A DNA stretch of 38,472 nt from Urechidicola sp. Lineage in GTDB: Bacteria; Bacteroidota; Bacteroidia; Flavobacteriales; Flavobacteriaceae. Position 1 is the first letter of the stretch. Each line of letters begins with the position of its first letter. Positions 23,932-32,843 of the stretch are shown here, one piece after another. Location: contig JAQRMW010000101.1 in assembly GCA_028599075.1 (NCBI GenBank), positions 1 through 38,472 on the forward strand, read 5' to 3'. Below the pieces are notes generated by a model. The model saw nothing but the letters and a program-made list of their open reading frames with translations. It was not told where the DNA came from and did no database searches. Position numbers and translations under genes: made by a program.

Positions 23932-24123
23932 TTAGATTACTTTAACATTCGTTGCGTTTAATCCTTTTGGGCTTTCTTCTACATCGTAGCTTACTTTGTC
24001 CCCTTCATTGATTTCGTCAATTAGTCCATTTACATGTACAAACACATCTTTGTCACCTTCGTCTGGTGTGATAAATCCAAATCCTTTAGAATTATTGAAA
24101 AATTTTACTGTTCCGTTACTCAT
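23932..24123 (-). CDS. cold-shock-domain protein
   Basis: A 63-aa single cold-shock domain. It binds single-stranded RNA or DNA through RNP1 (SKGFGFITP) and RNP2 (DVFVHVN). The start MSNGTVKFFN and the end GLNATNVKVI are typical of the CspA-type chaperones of Bacteroidota. It has its own TACATTTG box (24154-24147 on the minus strand) with a predicted leader of about 17 nt. A second TAAATTTG box lies at 24194-24187. It also has its own terminator. The short leader argues against the long thermosensing 5' UTR of Escherichia coli cspA, unless the upstream box is used. Confidence 0.95.
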   Translation of the reverse strand: MSNGTVKFFNNSKGFGFITPDEGDKDVFVHVNGLIDEINEGDKVSYDVEESPKGLNATNVKVI

Positions 24124-24329
24124 AATTAAAAATTTTATTTTGACTGCAAATGTATGGTTTTGAATCTAGTCTAGTTAATATTAGTGCAAATTTATTAAAA
24201 AGAGTAAAACCCCTTTGGATATCCGTCATCATTTACAGATAAAATATAAGTCTTTTAGAAGTGCTAATTTTTTTTTCATGAAAAATAAATATTCTGTATT
24301 TTTACCTTAAAACTTAAAGAGGTGTAAAT

Positions 24330-24812
24330 ATGAAAAAACTAATGTTAATAATTGCTGGCGCTTTGCTAGTTGTCAGTTGTTCTTGTAATGACAAAGGCAA
24401 TGCTACCAATACAGCGCTAATAGAAAAATATGTGCAATCTGTAGAAGCTATGGATTTTGATGCAATGGATTCAATTTTAGATGAGAATTATATGGGATTT
24501 GGTCCATCGATAAATGATTCGATTAATAAAGAACAAACGGTTTCTAATTGGAAATTTAATGTTGAAAATTTATATGAAACGATTAAATACAACAAATCTA
24601 GAAATGCACCTATTTTAATTGAAGATGGTGACAACCAAGGAAATTGGGTAGCTAATTGGGCTGAATTAGAAATTACTTTTAAAGGGAGTGGAGAAAGTGT
24701 TACTATTTGGGCAAACACCAACTACTTAATCAAAGATGGAAAAATTGTAAAGAGTTATTCTTTTTATAACGAAGCAGATGTATTAGAGCAATTAGGGTTT
24801 TCTTATTATTAA
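24330..24812 (+). CDS. lipoprotein with SnoaL/NTF2-like fold
   Basis: A 160-aa protein with a lipoprotein signal (MKKLMLIIAGALLVVSCSC; lipobox cysteine near 17). The mature part has the helix-strand pattern of NTF2/SnoaL domains: LIEKYVQSVEAMDFDAMDS, the ENYMGFGPS strand, and a C-terminal KDGKIVKSYSFYNEADVLEQLG. This cone-shaped fold serves as an enzyme or a binding pocket; the role here is not evident. A good ribosome site, GAGGTG, precedes the ATG, unusual for this window. The glycine-zipper gene follows after 18 bases, so the two may be cotranscribed. Confidence 0.75.
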   Translation: MKKLMLIIAGALLVVSCSCNDKGNATNTALIEKYVQSVEAMDFDAMDSILDENYMGFGPSINDSINKEQTVSNWKFNVENLYETIKYNKSRNAPILIEDGDNQGNWVANWAELEITFKGSGESVTIWANTNYLIKDGKIVKSYSFYNEADVLEQLGFSYY

Positions 24813-24830
24813 AATATTAAACAAGACAAA

Positions 24831-25325
24831 ATGAAAAAAGTAAATATCATACTAGCAGTAGTTTTTTTAGTTGTTGGATTTCAACAAGTAAATTCACAAA
24901 GTATCGCTAAAGGATTGGGAATGTATATTTTTCCGAGTGAAGGGCAAGACCAAGCAACTCATGATGCTGATGAGACGGCATGTTATAAGTGGGCAATTCA
25001 GCAAACAGGATATGACCCATTAAACCCACCAACTGTGCATGCTGCACAAGTAGATCAATCAGCAGATGGAAGTGCTGTAAGAGGAGCAGCAAGAGGAGCA
25101 GCAGGTGGAGCGGCAATAGGAGCAATAGCAGGAGATGCAGGAGACGGAGCAGCAATAGGGGCAATAGTAGGAGGTGTTAGAGGGAGGCGAGCTAAAAGAC
25201 AACAAGATGCTGCACAGCAAAATGCAAATAACCAAGCTGCTGTTAATAAGGCTAACGAATTAGAAGCGGATTATAAAAAAGCATTTGCAGTGTGTATGGA
25301 AGGAAAAGGATATACAATTAAGTAG
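24831..25325 (+). CDS. exported glycine-zipper (YMGG-like) protein
   Basis: A 164-aa protein with a signal peptide (cut near QVNSQS). It has an N-terminal region with a cysteine (DETACYKWAIQQTGYDP), a glycine/alanine zipper at about residues 84-120 (RGAARGAAGGAAIGAIAGDA and GAAIGAIVGG), a basic stretch RGRRAKRQQ and a C-terminal helix ending AFAVCMEGKGYTIK. The layout matches YMGG-like glycine-zipper proteins of the envelope, which probably insert into the outer membrane. The two mature cysteines could form a disulfide. A terminator at 25362-25388 ends the transcript. Confidence 0.82.
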   Translation: MKKVNIILAVVFLVVGFQQVNSQSIAKGLGMYIFPSEGQDQATHDADETACYKWAIQQTGYDPLNPPTVHAAQVDQSADGSAVRGAARGAAGGAAIGAIAGDAGDGAAIGAIVGGVRGRRAKRQQDAAQQNANNQAAVNKANELEADYKKAFAVCMEGKGYTIK

Positions 25326-25361
25326 TCTTTTTATAGATAACATTTTAATAATCATAAATTT

Positions 25362-25388
25362 AAAGCTTCCATTTTTGGAAGCTTTTTC
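25362..25388 (+). terminator. terminator after the glycine-zipper gene
   Basis: Stem AAAGCTTCC/GGAAGCTTT with loop ATTTTT and a T-rich tail. Confidence 0.8.
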
Positions 25389-25449
25389 TATTTCTGAAAC
25401 TTACATTAAAATTGTATATTTACGTTTCACAAAAAAATCAAACACTATT

Positions 25450-25878
25450 ATGCAAGATCAAAATTTCAAAAACCATGCTAGAATGGTTCCGGGATACCAC
25501 TATTTTACTTTTTTATTAATTGTATTATTACTAATAGGCGCAATTGTAAATTTAGTTAAATCTTCTAGCGAGAATTTATATTCAGCTTCTTTACTTGTTT
25601 TGGTGACTATCATTTTTCTATTGATTTCATTTTATGCTAGAGCTTTTTCTTTAAAAGCTCAAGACCGCGCAATTAAAGCCGAAGAAAATTTTAGACATTA
25701 TTTATTGACAGGAAAACCAATGAATTCTAAATTAAAAATGCGTCAAATTATAGGGTTGCGTTTTGCTTCGGATAGTGAATATCCTGCATTGGCAGAAAAA
25801 GCTGTATCTGAAAAGATGAGCGAAAAAGAAATTAAGCAAAGTATTGTTACATGGAAACCAGATTATTATAGAGTATAA
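25450..25878 (+). CDS. two-helix membrane protein, DUF6526-like
   Basis: A 142-aa protein starting MQDQNFKNHARMVPGYHYF, followed by two hydrophobic segments (about 19-39 and 49-68), the motif FYARAFSLKAQDRAIKAEEN and a cytoplasmic helical tail ending VTWKPDYYRV. I recognise the start and the RAFSLKAQDRAIRAEE-type segment as those of the flavobacterial DUF6526 family, of unknown function. I start at ATG 25450, since the frame upstream of it runs through the preceding terminator. The hydrolase gene begins two bases after the stop, so they share a transcript. Confidence 0.75.
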   Translation: MQDQNFKNHARMVPGYHYFTFLLIVLLLIGAIVNLVKSSSENLYSASLLVLVTIIFLLISFYARAFSLKAQDRAIKAEENFRHYLLTGKPMNSKLKMRQIIGLRFASDSEYPALAEKAVSEKMSEKEIKQSIVTWKPDYYRV

Positions 25879-25880
25879 AT

Positions 25881-26579
25881 ATGAGAATTTATGATAGCAT
25901 ATTAATTGTTATTGTTTTCTTCTTTTCTGTTGGATTATCGGCACAAGAAAAAATAGAATTTTCATCATTGGATGGATTGTTAATTACAGCAGATTTGTAT
26001 GAAATAGAAAATCCGAAGTTGACTATTTTATTATGCCATCAAGCAGGATATAGTCGTGGAGAATATATCAACACTGCGTTGCAATTAAATGCATTTGGAT
26101 ATTCATGTATGGCAATTGACCAACGCTCAGGTAAAGGTGTTAATAGTATTGCTAACCAAACTAATGCAAAAGCAAAAAAGAAGGGGTTAGATACCCGTTA
26201 TTTAGATGCGCATCAAGATATTGAAGCTGCAATTGATTATTTATATGTAAGAAATAAGAATCAACCTATTGTAATTATAGGCAGTTCGTACTCTGCGACT
26301 TTGGTTTTGTTAGAGGGAAAAGAAAATAATAAAGTAAAAGCAGTTGTTGCTTTTAGTCCAGGTGAGTATTTTGAGATGATCAATGTCAATAGCACAATTT
26401 CTGGCTATGAAAAACTGGTATATGTTACTGCTTCAAATCTTGAAACCCCTAACCTTACAAAATTAGTTTCAGGGATATCATCAGACTATTTAACTCATTA
26501 CAAACCATCCGAAAAAGGAATACACGGTTCTAGAGCTTTATGGAAAACTACAGAGGGTGTTGCTGGATATTGGGAATAG
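25881..26579 (+). CDS. secreted alpha/beta-hydrolase-like protein
   Basis: A 232-aa protein with a signal peptide (ending near GLSAQ). Features are the LLCHQAGYSRGEY oxyanion region, FGYSCMAIDQRSGK and the nucleophile elbow IIGSSYSATL (Ser about 136). The C-terminal histidine would be in KGIHGSRAL, where dienelactone-hydrolase-like enzymes place it. The acid residue is not obvious. Substrate unknown. It is the second gene after the DUF6526-like protein. Confidence 0.75.
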   Translation: MRIYDSILIVIVFFFSVGLSAQEKIEFSSLDGLLITADLYEIENPKLTILLCHQAGYSRGEYINTALQLNAFGYSCMAIDQRSGKGVNSIANQTNAKAKKKGLDTRYLDAHQDIEAAIDYLYVRNKNQPIVIIGSSYSATLVLLEGKENNKVKAVVAFSPGEYFEMINVNSTISGYEKLVYVTASNLETPNLTKLVSGISSDYLTHYKPSEKGIHGSRALWKTTEGVAGYWE

Positions 26580-26803
26580 TTTAAAGATTTCTTAAAAGAG
26601 GTGGAATAAGAAATTTGGTTTCATAGGATTCATATTTCCATTTCCTTTTTTTTGTCATTGTAATGTTTGCAAAAAGATAATTTATTTTTGAGCTTATTTT
26701 AGGATGTTTTCAAAATAGGAAGCATCTTATTATTAGGTTCATAATTCCGAAATCGTTTTAGTCAAATTAGTTTTAAAATATAGGTATCGAGTTGTTTAAG
26801 TCG

Positions 26804-26811
26804 TAAATTTG
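26804..26811 (+). promoter_or_regulatory. pfkA -7 box (TAAATTTG)
   Basis: The box ends 10 bases before ATG 26822, giving a predicted leader of only a few nucleotides. I see no well-placed TTG. The rest of the 240-bp gap (26580-26803) is AT-rich and holds no recognisable gene. Confidence 0.5.
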
Positions 26812-26821
26812 TGCCTTGATA

Positions 26822-27814
26822 ATGAGTATGGAAAATAACATAAAAAAAATAGCAGTTTTAACTTCTGGAGGAGATGCTCCAGGGATGAATGCTGCCATCA
26901 GATCGGTAGTTAGGTCTTGTGCGTTTTACAATATAGAATGCGTTGGAATCTACAGAGGCTACCAAGGAATGATTGAAGGAGATTTTAAGCAAATGGATGC
27001 TCGTAGTGTTGGAAACATCATCAATAAAGGAGGGACTATTTTAAAGTCGGCAAGATCAGCAGAATTTAGAACTAAAGAAGGGCGTTTAAAAGCATTTCAT
27101 CAATTAAAAATGGAGGATGTTGATGGTATTGTAGTGATTGGTGGTGATGGTAGTTTTACTGGTGCAATGATTTTTAATGAAGAATATAACATTCCAGTAA
27201 TCGGGATTCCAGGAACGATTGATAATGATATTTACGGAACAAATTATACTTTAGGCTTCGACACTGCATTGAACACAGTTGTTGAGGTGATTGATAAAAT
27301 TAGAGATACAGCAAGTTCACATAATAGACTCTTTTTTGTTGAAGTGATGGGGCGTGATGTTGGTCATATTGCATTGAATGCAGGCGTAGGCGCAGGAGCA
27401 GAAGAAATATTGATTCCTGAAGAAAATTTAGGGGTAGATCGTTTAATTGATTCATTGAGAAAAAGTAAGAAGTCAGGTAAATCATCAAGTATTGTTGTAA
27501 TTGCCGAAGGTGATAAGACAGGAAAGAATGTTTTTGAATTAGCAGAATATGTAGAAGAAAATTTCCCTTTTTATGAAGTGCGTGTTTCTGTTTTAGGTCA
27601 CATGCAACGTGGAGGTTCACCATCTTGTTTTGATCGTGTATTGGCGAGTAGAATGGGAGTGAAGGCTGTTGAAACTTTATTAGATGGGAAATCAAATTTA
27701 ATGGTTGGAGTTACAGATAATAAAATGATTTTAACCGAATTGGATAAAGCCATAAAAGGTAAATCAAAAATTAATAAAGAATTATTAAGAGTGTCAGATA
27801 TAATGACCATATAA
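26822..27814 (+). CDS. pfkA: ATP-dependent 6-phosphofructokinase
   Basis: Commits fructose 6-phosphate to glycolysis. The 330-aa protein has the family landmarks IAVLTSGGDAPGMNAAIR, GDGSFTGA, the catalytic PGTIDNDI, EVMGRDVGHIAL, and the effector-site GHMQRGGSPSCFDR. The ATG is 26822 or 26828; an in-frame TTG at 26816 lies at the predicted transcription start and is not needed. gapA follows after 22 bases, forming a small glycolytic operon. Confidence 0.96.
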   Translation: MSMENNIKKIAVLTSGGDAPGMNAAIRSVVRSCAFYNIECVGIYRGYQGMIEGDFKQMDARSVGNIINKGGTILKSARSAEFRTKEGRLKAFHQLKMEDVDGIVVIGGDGSFTGAMIFNEEYNIPVIGIPGTIDNDIYGTNYTLGFDTALNTVVEVIDKIRDTASSHNRLFFVEVMGRDVGHIALNAGVGAGAEEILIPEENLGVDRLIDSLRKSKKSGKSSSIVVIAEGDKTGKNVFELAEYVEENFPFYEVRVSVLGHMQRGGSPSCFDRVLASRMGVKAVETLLDGKSNLMVGVTDNKMILTELDKAIKGKSKINKELLRVSDIMTI

Positions 27815-27830
27815 AAGAAAAGTAAAATAA

Positions 27831-28832
<1,002 letters not shown>

Positions 28833-28851
28833 TCTTAAAAAAAGCAACAAG

Positions 28852-29709
28852 ATGATTTTAATAGCTGACGGAGGTTCTACTAAGTGTGATTGGATTTTAT
28901 TGGATCTCAATGGAGAAGTTGCTCTAAAAACAAGGACACAAGGATTGAATCCTGCAGTTGTTAAAGGTGAACTCTTGATTGAACGTTTGCAAGCCAATGA
29001 TGAGCTTATGCAAATAGTAGATGAAGTAACAAAAATATTTTTCTATGGGGCTGGATGTGGAACAGAAAAGCCAAATTTAGGCCTAAAGAAAATTTTTGAA
29101 GCAATTTTTAAAAATGCTGTGGTAGAAGTTAAAGAAGATACTTATGCTGCAACCTATGCTGTAACTTCTAAACCCGGAATAGTTTGTATTTTAGGAACAG
29201 GTTCTAACAGTAGCTATTTTGATGGTAAAGAAGTACATACAACAATTCCTTCTTTGGGCTATATCTTAATGGATGAGGCAAGTGGTAATTATTTTGGCAA
29301 GAAGTTAATAAGAGATTATTATTACAAAAAAATGCCTAAAGATTTAAGTAAAGAATTTGAGCAAAAATTTGACTTAAGTGCCGATAGCATTAAAGAGAAT
29401 ATTTATAAGAAAGATAATCCAAATGTGTATTTAGCTAATTTTGCTGAGTTTATGTTTAGGGCAGAGCGCAACGATTATTTTTATAGCGTGCTTAAAAAAG
29501 GGATGAAAGATTTCTTTAAAAATAGGATTAAGCCGTATGATAACTATCAAGAGATACCAGTTCATTTTGTAGGTTCAATTGCTTTTTTCTCTTCGGATAT
29601 TATAAATAAAGTAGCAAGAAAATATGGTGTTACAATTGGTAATATTGTAAGAAGACCTATTGACGGTCTAATAGAATATCACCGTAAACAATTAGAGGTA
29701 GTCAAGTAA
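28852..29709 (+). CDS. BadF/BadG-type N-acetyl-amino-sugar kinase
   Basis: A 285-aa ASKHA-fold kinase. It has the phosphate-1 loop IADGGSTKCDWILLD, a second loop ILGTGSNSSYFDG, the ...GYILMDEASGNYFGK segment and VGSIAFF near the end. Homologues phosphorylate N-acetylglucosamine, and some (MurK type) also N-acetylmuramic acid. In this genome MurQ (1627-2445) needs MurNAc-6-phosphate, which such a kinase could supply; this is inference. The last 18 bases overlap the 3' end of convergent murF. Confidence 0.85.
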   Translation: MILIADGGSTKCDWILLDLNGEVALKTRTQGLNPAVVKGELLIERLQANDELMQIVDEVTKIFFYGAGCGTEKPNLGLKKIFEAIFKNAVVEVKEDTYAATYAVTSKPGIVCILGTGSNSSYFDGKEVHTTIPSLGYILMDEASGNYFGKKLIRDYYYKKMPKDLSKEFEQKFDLSADSIKENIYKKDNPNVYLANFAEFMFRAERNDYFYSVLKKGMKDFFKNRIKPYDNYQEIPVHFVGSIAFFSSDIINKVARKYGVTIGNIVRRPIDGLIEYHRKQLEVVK

Positions 29710-30948
29710 TCTTTCTAAAGCCATTCCGCGAGAACCTTTTATTAGAATTGTGGAATTATCAAAACCTTTAGAATTTATAGATTGAATAAAATCAGAGAAG
29801 CGTTCAAATTTGAGCGCTTTTTTTGTGTTTGTTTTTGAAAAATTTTCACCAATTAAATAAACTTGTTTACCATTAAGTGATTCTGATAATTTAGCAATAT
29901 GTTGATGTTCTTCTGCCGCAATTTCACCTAATTCAAACATATCACCCAAAACCAAAATTTTATTTTTATCATTTAGGTTGTCAAAACTTTTTAGCGCTAC
30001 TTGCATACTACTTGGGTTGGCATTATAAGCGTCTAAAATTATTTTACAGCTTTCTTTTTGTATGATCTGCGACCTGTTATTGGTAGGAGTGTAGTTTTCT
30101 ATTGCCTCTTTAATATCAGTTGTTGAAATCTCAAAATAGTTGCCGATAGAAATTGCTGCTGCAATATTGGTGTAGTTATAGCCTCCAGTCAATTGACTTT
30201 TAATTTCTAAATTTTTATAGGATAAACTTACAAACGGATTCGTATTTAAATCAACCAAAGAATCATTAAAAGGAATAGAATGAATTCCTTCCGATTGTTT
30301 TAATTGTAACTCATCATCAGGATTGATAAAAACTTTACCGTTGGTATTTCGTAAATAATCTAACAATTCTGACTTTCCTTTTATCACACCTTCAATAGAC
30401 CCAAAGCCTTCAATATGTGCTTTACCAAAATTGGTAATATACCCAAAGTTAGGTTTTGCAATATTGCATAAAAACTCAATTTCTTTTAAGTGATTGGCAC
30501 CCATTTCTACAACCCCAAATTCTGTAGTTGTATCCATCGATAATAAAGTTAAAGGAACTCCAATATGATTATTGAGATTTCCTTTTGTAGCAATTGTCTT
30601 GTATTTTTTTGATAATACTACATTGATTAATTCTTTAGTAGTTGTTTTTCCATTACTGCCAGTAAGTGACAAAATAGGGATGCCTAATACCTGACGATGA
30701 TAAGTTGCTAAGTTTTGTAAACAGGTGAGTACATTATCAACCAGAATGATATTTTTGTTTGTTTGGTATTTAGCTTCATCAACAATAGCATATTTGGCTC
30801 CCTTTTTTAAAGCTTCTTCAGCAAAGAGATTACCATTAAAGTTATCGCCTTTTAAAGCAAAGAAAATGGTGTGTTTTCTAATCGAACGTGTATCTGTATC
30901 AACCAGACAATGGTTGGAATAAAGTTGATAAATCTCTTGAATAGTCAT
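29692..30948 (-). CDS. murF: UDP-N-acetylmuramoyl-tripeptide--D-alanyl-D-alanine ligase
   Basis: MurF adds D-Ala-D-Ala to the UDP-MurNAc tripeptide, the last cytoplasmic step of peptidoglycan precursor synthesis. The 418-aa protein shows DTRSIRKHTIFFALKGDNFNG at the N-terminal domain, the P-loop LSLTGSNGKTTTKELI, the conserved GVVEMGANHLKEIEFL and the C-terminal LDAYNANPSSM, LGDMFELG. It follows gldJ on the minus strand but is separated from it by a strong terminator. Confidence 0.96.
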   Translation of the reverse strand: MTIQEIYQLYSNHCLVDTDTRSIRKHTIFFALKGDNFNGNLFAEEALKKGAKYAIVDEAKYQTNKNIILVDNVLTCLQNLATYHRQVLGIPILSLTGSNGKTTTKELINVVLSKKYKTIATKGNLNNHIGVPLTLLSMDTTTEFGVVEMGANHLKEIEFLCNIAKPNFGYITNFGKAHIEGFGSIEGVIKGKSELLDYLRNTNGKVFINPDDELQLKQSEGIHSIPFNDSLVDLNTNPFVSLSYKNLEIKSQLTGGYNYTNIAAAISIGNYFEISTTDIKEAIENYTPTNNRSQIIQKESCKIILDAYNANPSSMQVALKSFDNLNDKNKILVLGDMFELGEIAAEEHQHIAKLSESLNGKQVYLIGENFSKTNTKKALKFERFSDFIQSINSKGFDNSTILIKGSRGMALERLLDYL

Positions 30949-30960
30949 TGTATAAAAATA

Positions 30961-30990
30961 AAAAACCTCGTTTTATAAAACGAGGTTTTT
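30961..30990 (-). terminator. intrinsic terminator of gldJ
   Basis: A perfect hairpin, AAAACCTCGTTTT paired with its complement, with A- and T-runs on both sides, about 20 bases past the gldJ stop. Confidence 0.85.
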
Positions 30991-31010
30991 ACTGTAAATA
31001 TTTTTAAGAA

Positions 31011-32660
31011 TTATTTTGGTAATTCTGGTGTTCTCGTTCTTCTTTTAGGAGTCATAGGTCCTAACTTGTCAGTAGCACATCTGAATCCGATATAGCTCTC
31101 GGCCATATATTGTGGCAAGTGCCTTCTTTGTGCAGGGTCTAACCAAAATTCTCTATCTGCCCAAGAACCTCCTTTATAAACTCTAGCCTCATCACTAATC
31201 ATAGTAGATCTAATTTCTTTATCATACTCTTGAATTCGTAATCCGCTTTCGCCAATATTGTTAGGTGTAATCGGAGAGTTGTACATACGAGGTTTTGTTG
31301 TTAGCTCTTCCTCATCCTCTTCATACATTTTTGTTGAAGCTAAATCACCATCACGTGAATCAATATTATATGCTTTCTCATAGTTGTTTCGCATATATGC
31401 ATCATCTTTAGTGATAGGAATATATTTAATACTTCCTGGTAAATCGCTTACGCCAATTTTTCCGTTAGCTAATGTATCATATTCAACATTGTTAAAATCT
31501 ACAACCACAACTTTACCTTCAGCATCAATCATTGGTTTAGTAAATACATTACCTCTATAATAGTTAAAGTCATTTGCTTCGGTATCAATAATTGGTCTAT
31601 ACACATCAGAAACCCATTCTGCAACATTACCAGACATATCGTACAGGCCATATGCATTTGGATTGTATGATCTAATAGGCATAGTAATATCTCCACCATC
31701 ACTACTCCATCCAGCAACACCACTATAATCTCCTTGACCTTGTTTGAAGTTAGCTAATTGATCACCTTTAAAACGTCTCGAATTGTTACGTGTATATTTG
31801 CTGTTCCAAGCATATTTCTTACGTCCTCTAATATTATTAAATTCTCTATTTTCAACATCAGCTTTGGCTGCATATTCCCATTCTGCCTCTGAGGGTAATC
31901 TAAAACCTGTTGGCAATACACCATCAGATATTTTTACACGATCCATTTCGCCCTCTCTATTATAATTATATACAGCAGTATCGCCTTCAAATAATAAGCT
32001 AGGATTTTCTAGATATACTTTTGTGTCAAAATAGTTTTGACTATTCATTTGTAATGAATCATTTGTATATGGATTTACCAGAATACCTTTATCAACTAGT
32101 GTTTTTTCAGCAACAAAGTTGGTTCTCCATTCGCAATATTTAGTTGCTTGTATCCAACTAACTCCAACAACTGGATAATCAGAATATGATGGGTGACGTA
32201 AATAATTTTCAGTCAATAATTCATTGGCACCTAAAGTATGTCTCCATACTAATGTGTCTGGTAAAGCACTTTTGTAAATATGTTTGTTTTGCTCGTCTCC
32301 GTTAGGGAAAACTTTTTCAAGCCACTCTAAGTATAATAAATATTCTGAATTAGTAACTTCTACTTCATCCATATAAAATGAACGAACTTGCATTTGCACA
32401 GGTGTTGTATTCCAATCAAATAAAACATCGTCTTGAACATGACCCATAGTAAATGTACCACCTTCAATCAAAACCATTCCTGGAGGAACTTCTTGTCCTT
32501 TATAATTACTGCCGTCAGAAAATCCAGCTTCTCTTTTGTCTTTAGAGCTCCACCCTGTTAAAGAGGTGCTATTGTCATTTCCTCTATTATGGCAGCTTAT
32601 AGTTAATATTGCTAATAAAGCAATTAAAAGATAGTTTATTTTATTCATACCAAGTTTCAT
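31011..32660 (-). CDS. gldJ: gliding motility lipoprotein GldJ
   Basis: GldJ is an outer-membrane-associated lipoprotein needed for gliding and for stability of the type IX secretion apparatus. The 549-aa protein has a lipobox (LLAILTISC, Cys about 23). It then has an FGE-sulfatase-like domain: EVPPGMVLIEGGTFTMG, EVEVTNSEYLLYLEW, YPVVGVSWIQATKYCEWRTN, RLPSEAEWEYAAKA, YDMSGNVAEWVSD, and near the end RVYKGGSWADREFW and IGFRCATD. Met1 (32660) and Met5 (32648) are both reasonable starts. The divergent neighbour porU and then porV are the same partners as in Flavobacterium johnsoniae. Confidence 0.95.
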   Translation of the reverse strand: MKLGMNKINYLLIALLAILTISCHNRGNDNSTSLTGWSSKDKREAGFSDGSNYKGQEVPPGMVLIEGGTFTMGHVQDDVLFDWNTTPVQMQVRSFYMDEVEVTNSEYLLYLEWLEKVFPNGDEQNKHIYKSALPDTLVWRHTLGANELLTENYLRHPSYSDYPVVGVSWIQATKYCEWRTNFVAEKTLVDKGILVNPYTNDSLQMNSQNYFDTKVYLENPSLLFEGDTAVYNYNREGEMDRVKISDGVLPTGFRLPSEAEWEYAAKADVENREFNNIRGRKKYAWNSKYTRNNSRRFKGDQLANFKQGQGDYSGVAGWSSDGGDITMPIRSYNPNAYGLYDMSGNVAEWVSDVYRPIIDTEANDFNYYRGNVFTKPMIDAEGKVVVVDFNNVEYDTLANGKIGVSDLPGSIKYIPITKDDAYMRNNYEKAYNIDSRDGDLASTKMYEEDEEELTTKPRMYNSPITPNNIGESGLRIQEYDKEIRSTMISDEARVYKGGSWADREFWLDPAQRRHLPQYMAESYIGFRCATDKLGPMTPKRRTRTPELPK

Positions 32661-32843
32661 AGTCCTTATCTACTTTAGGGTTTCATTAGTGCGCAAGATA
32701 CACCAATTAATATTTTTTACAAGTTTTTTTAATAAATGTATTTGCGCTTTTGTTTTACTATAACGATTGTTTTTTATTATTATTATGTGTAATGTTGCAA
32801 AGCATTAAAATAACTAATAAATTTATGCGTTTAGTAGTGTGAT

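Noticed and set aside
24907-25164. An 85-codon minus-strand ORF very rich in leucine
   Set aside because: It is the antisense of the glycine/alanine zipper repeat of the exported protein at 24831; the leucine runs come from the GCA/GGA repeat codons read backwards.
26640-26760. A weak TTG-N22-TATTTTTG promoter in the gap before pfkA
   Set aside because: It leads to no ORF and no clear terminator, and such matches are expected by chance in AT-rich DNA.
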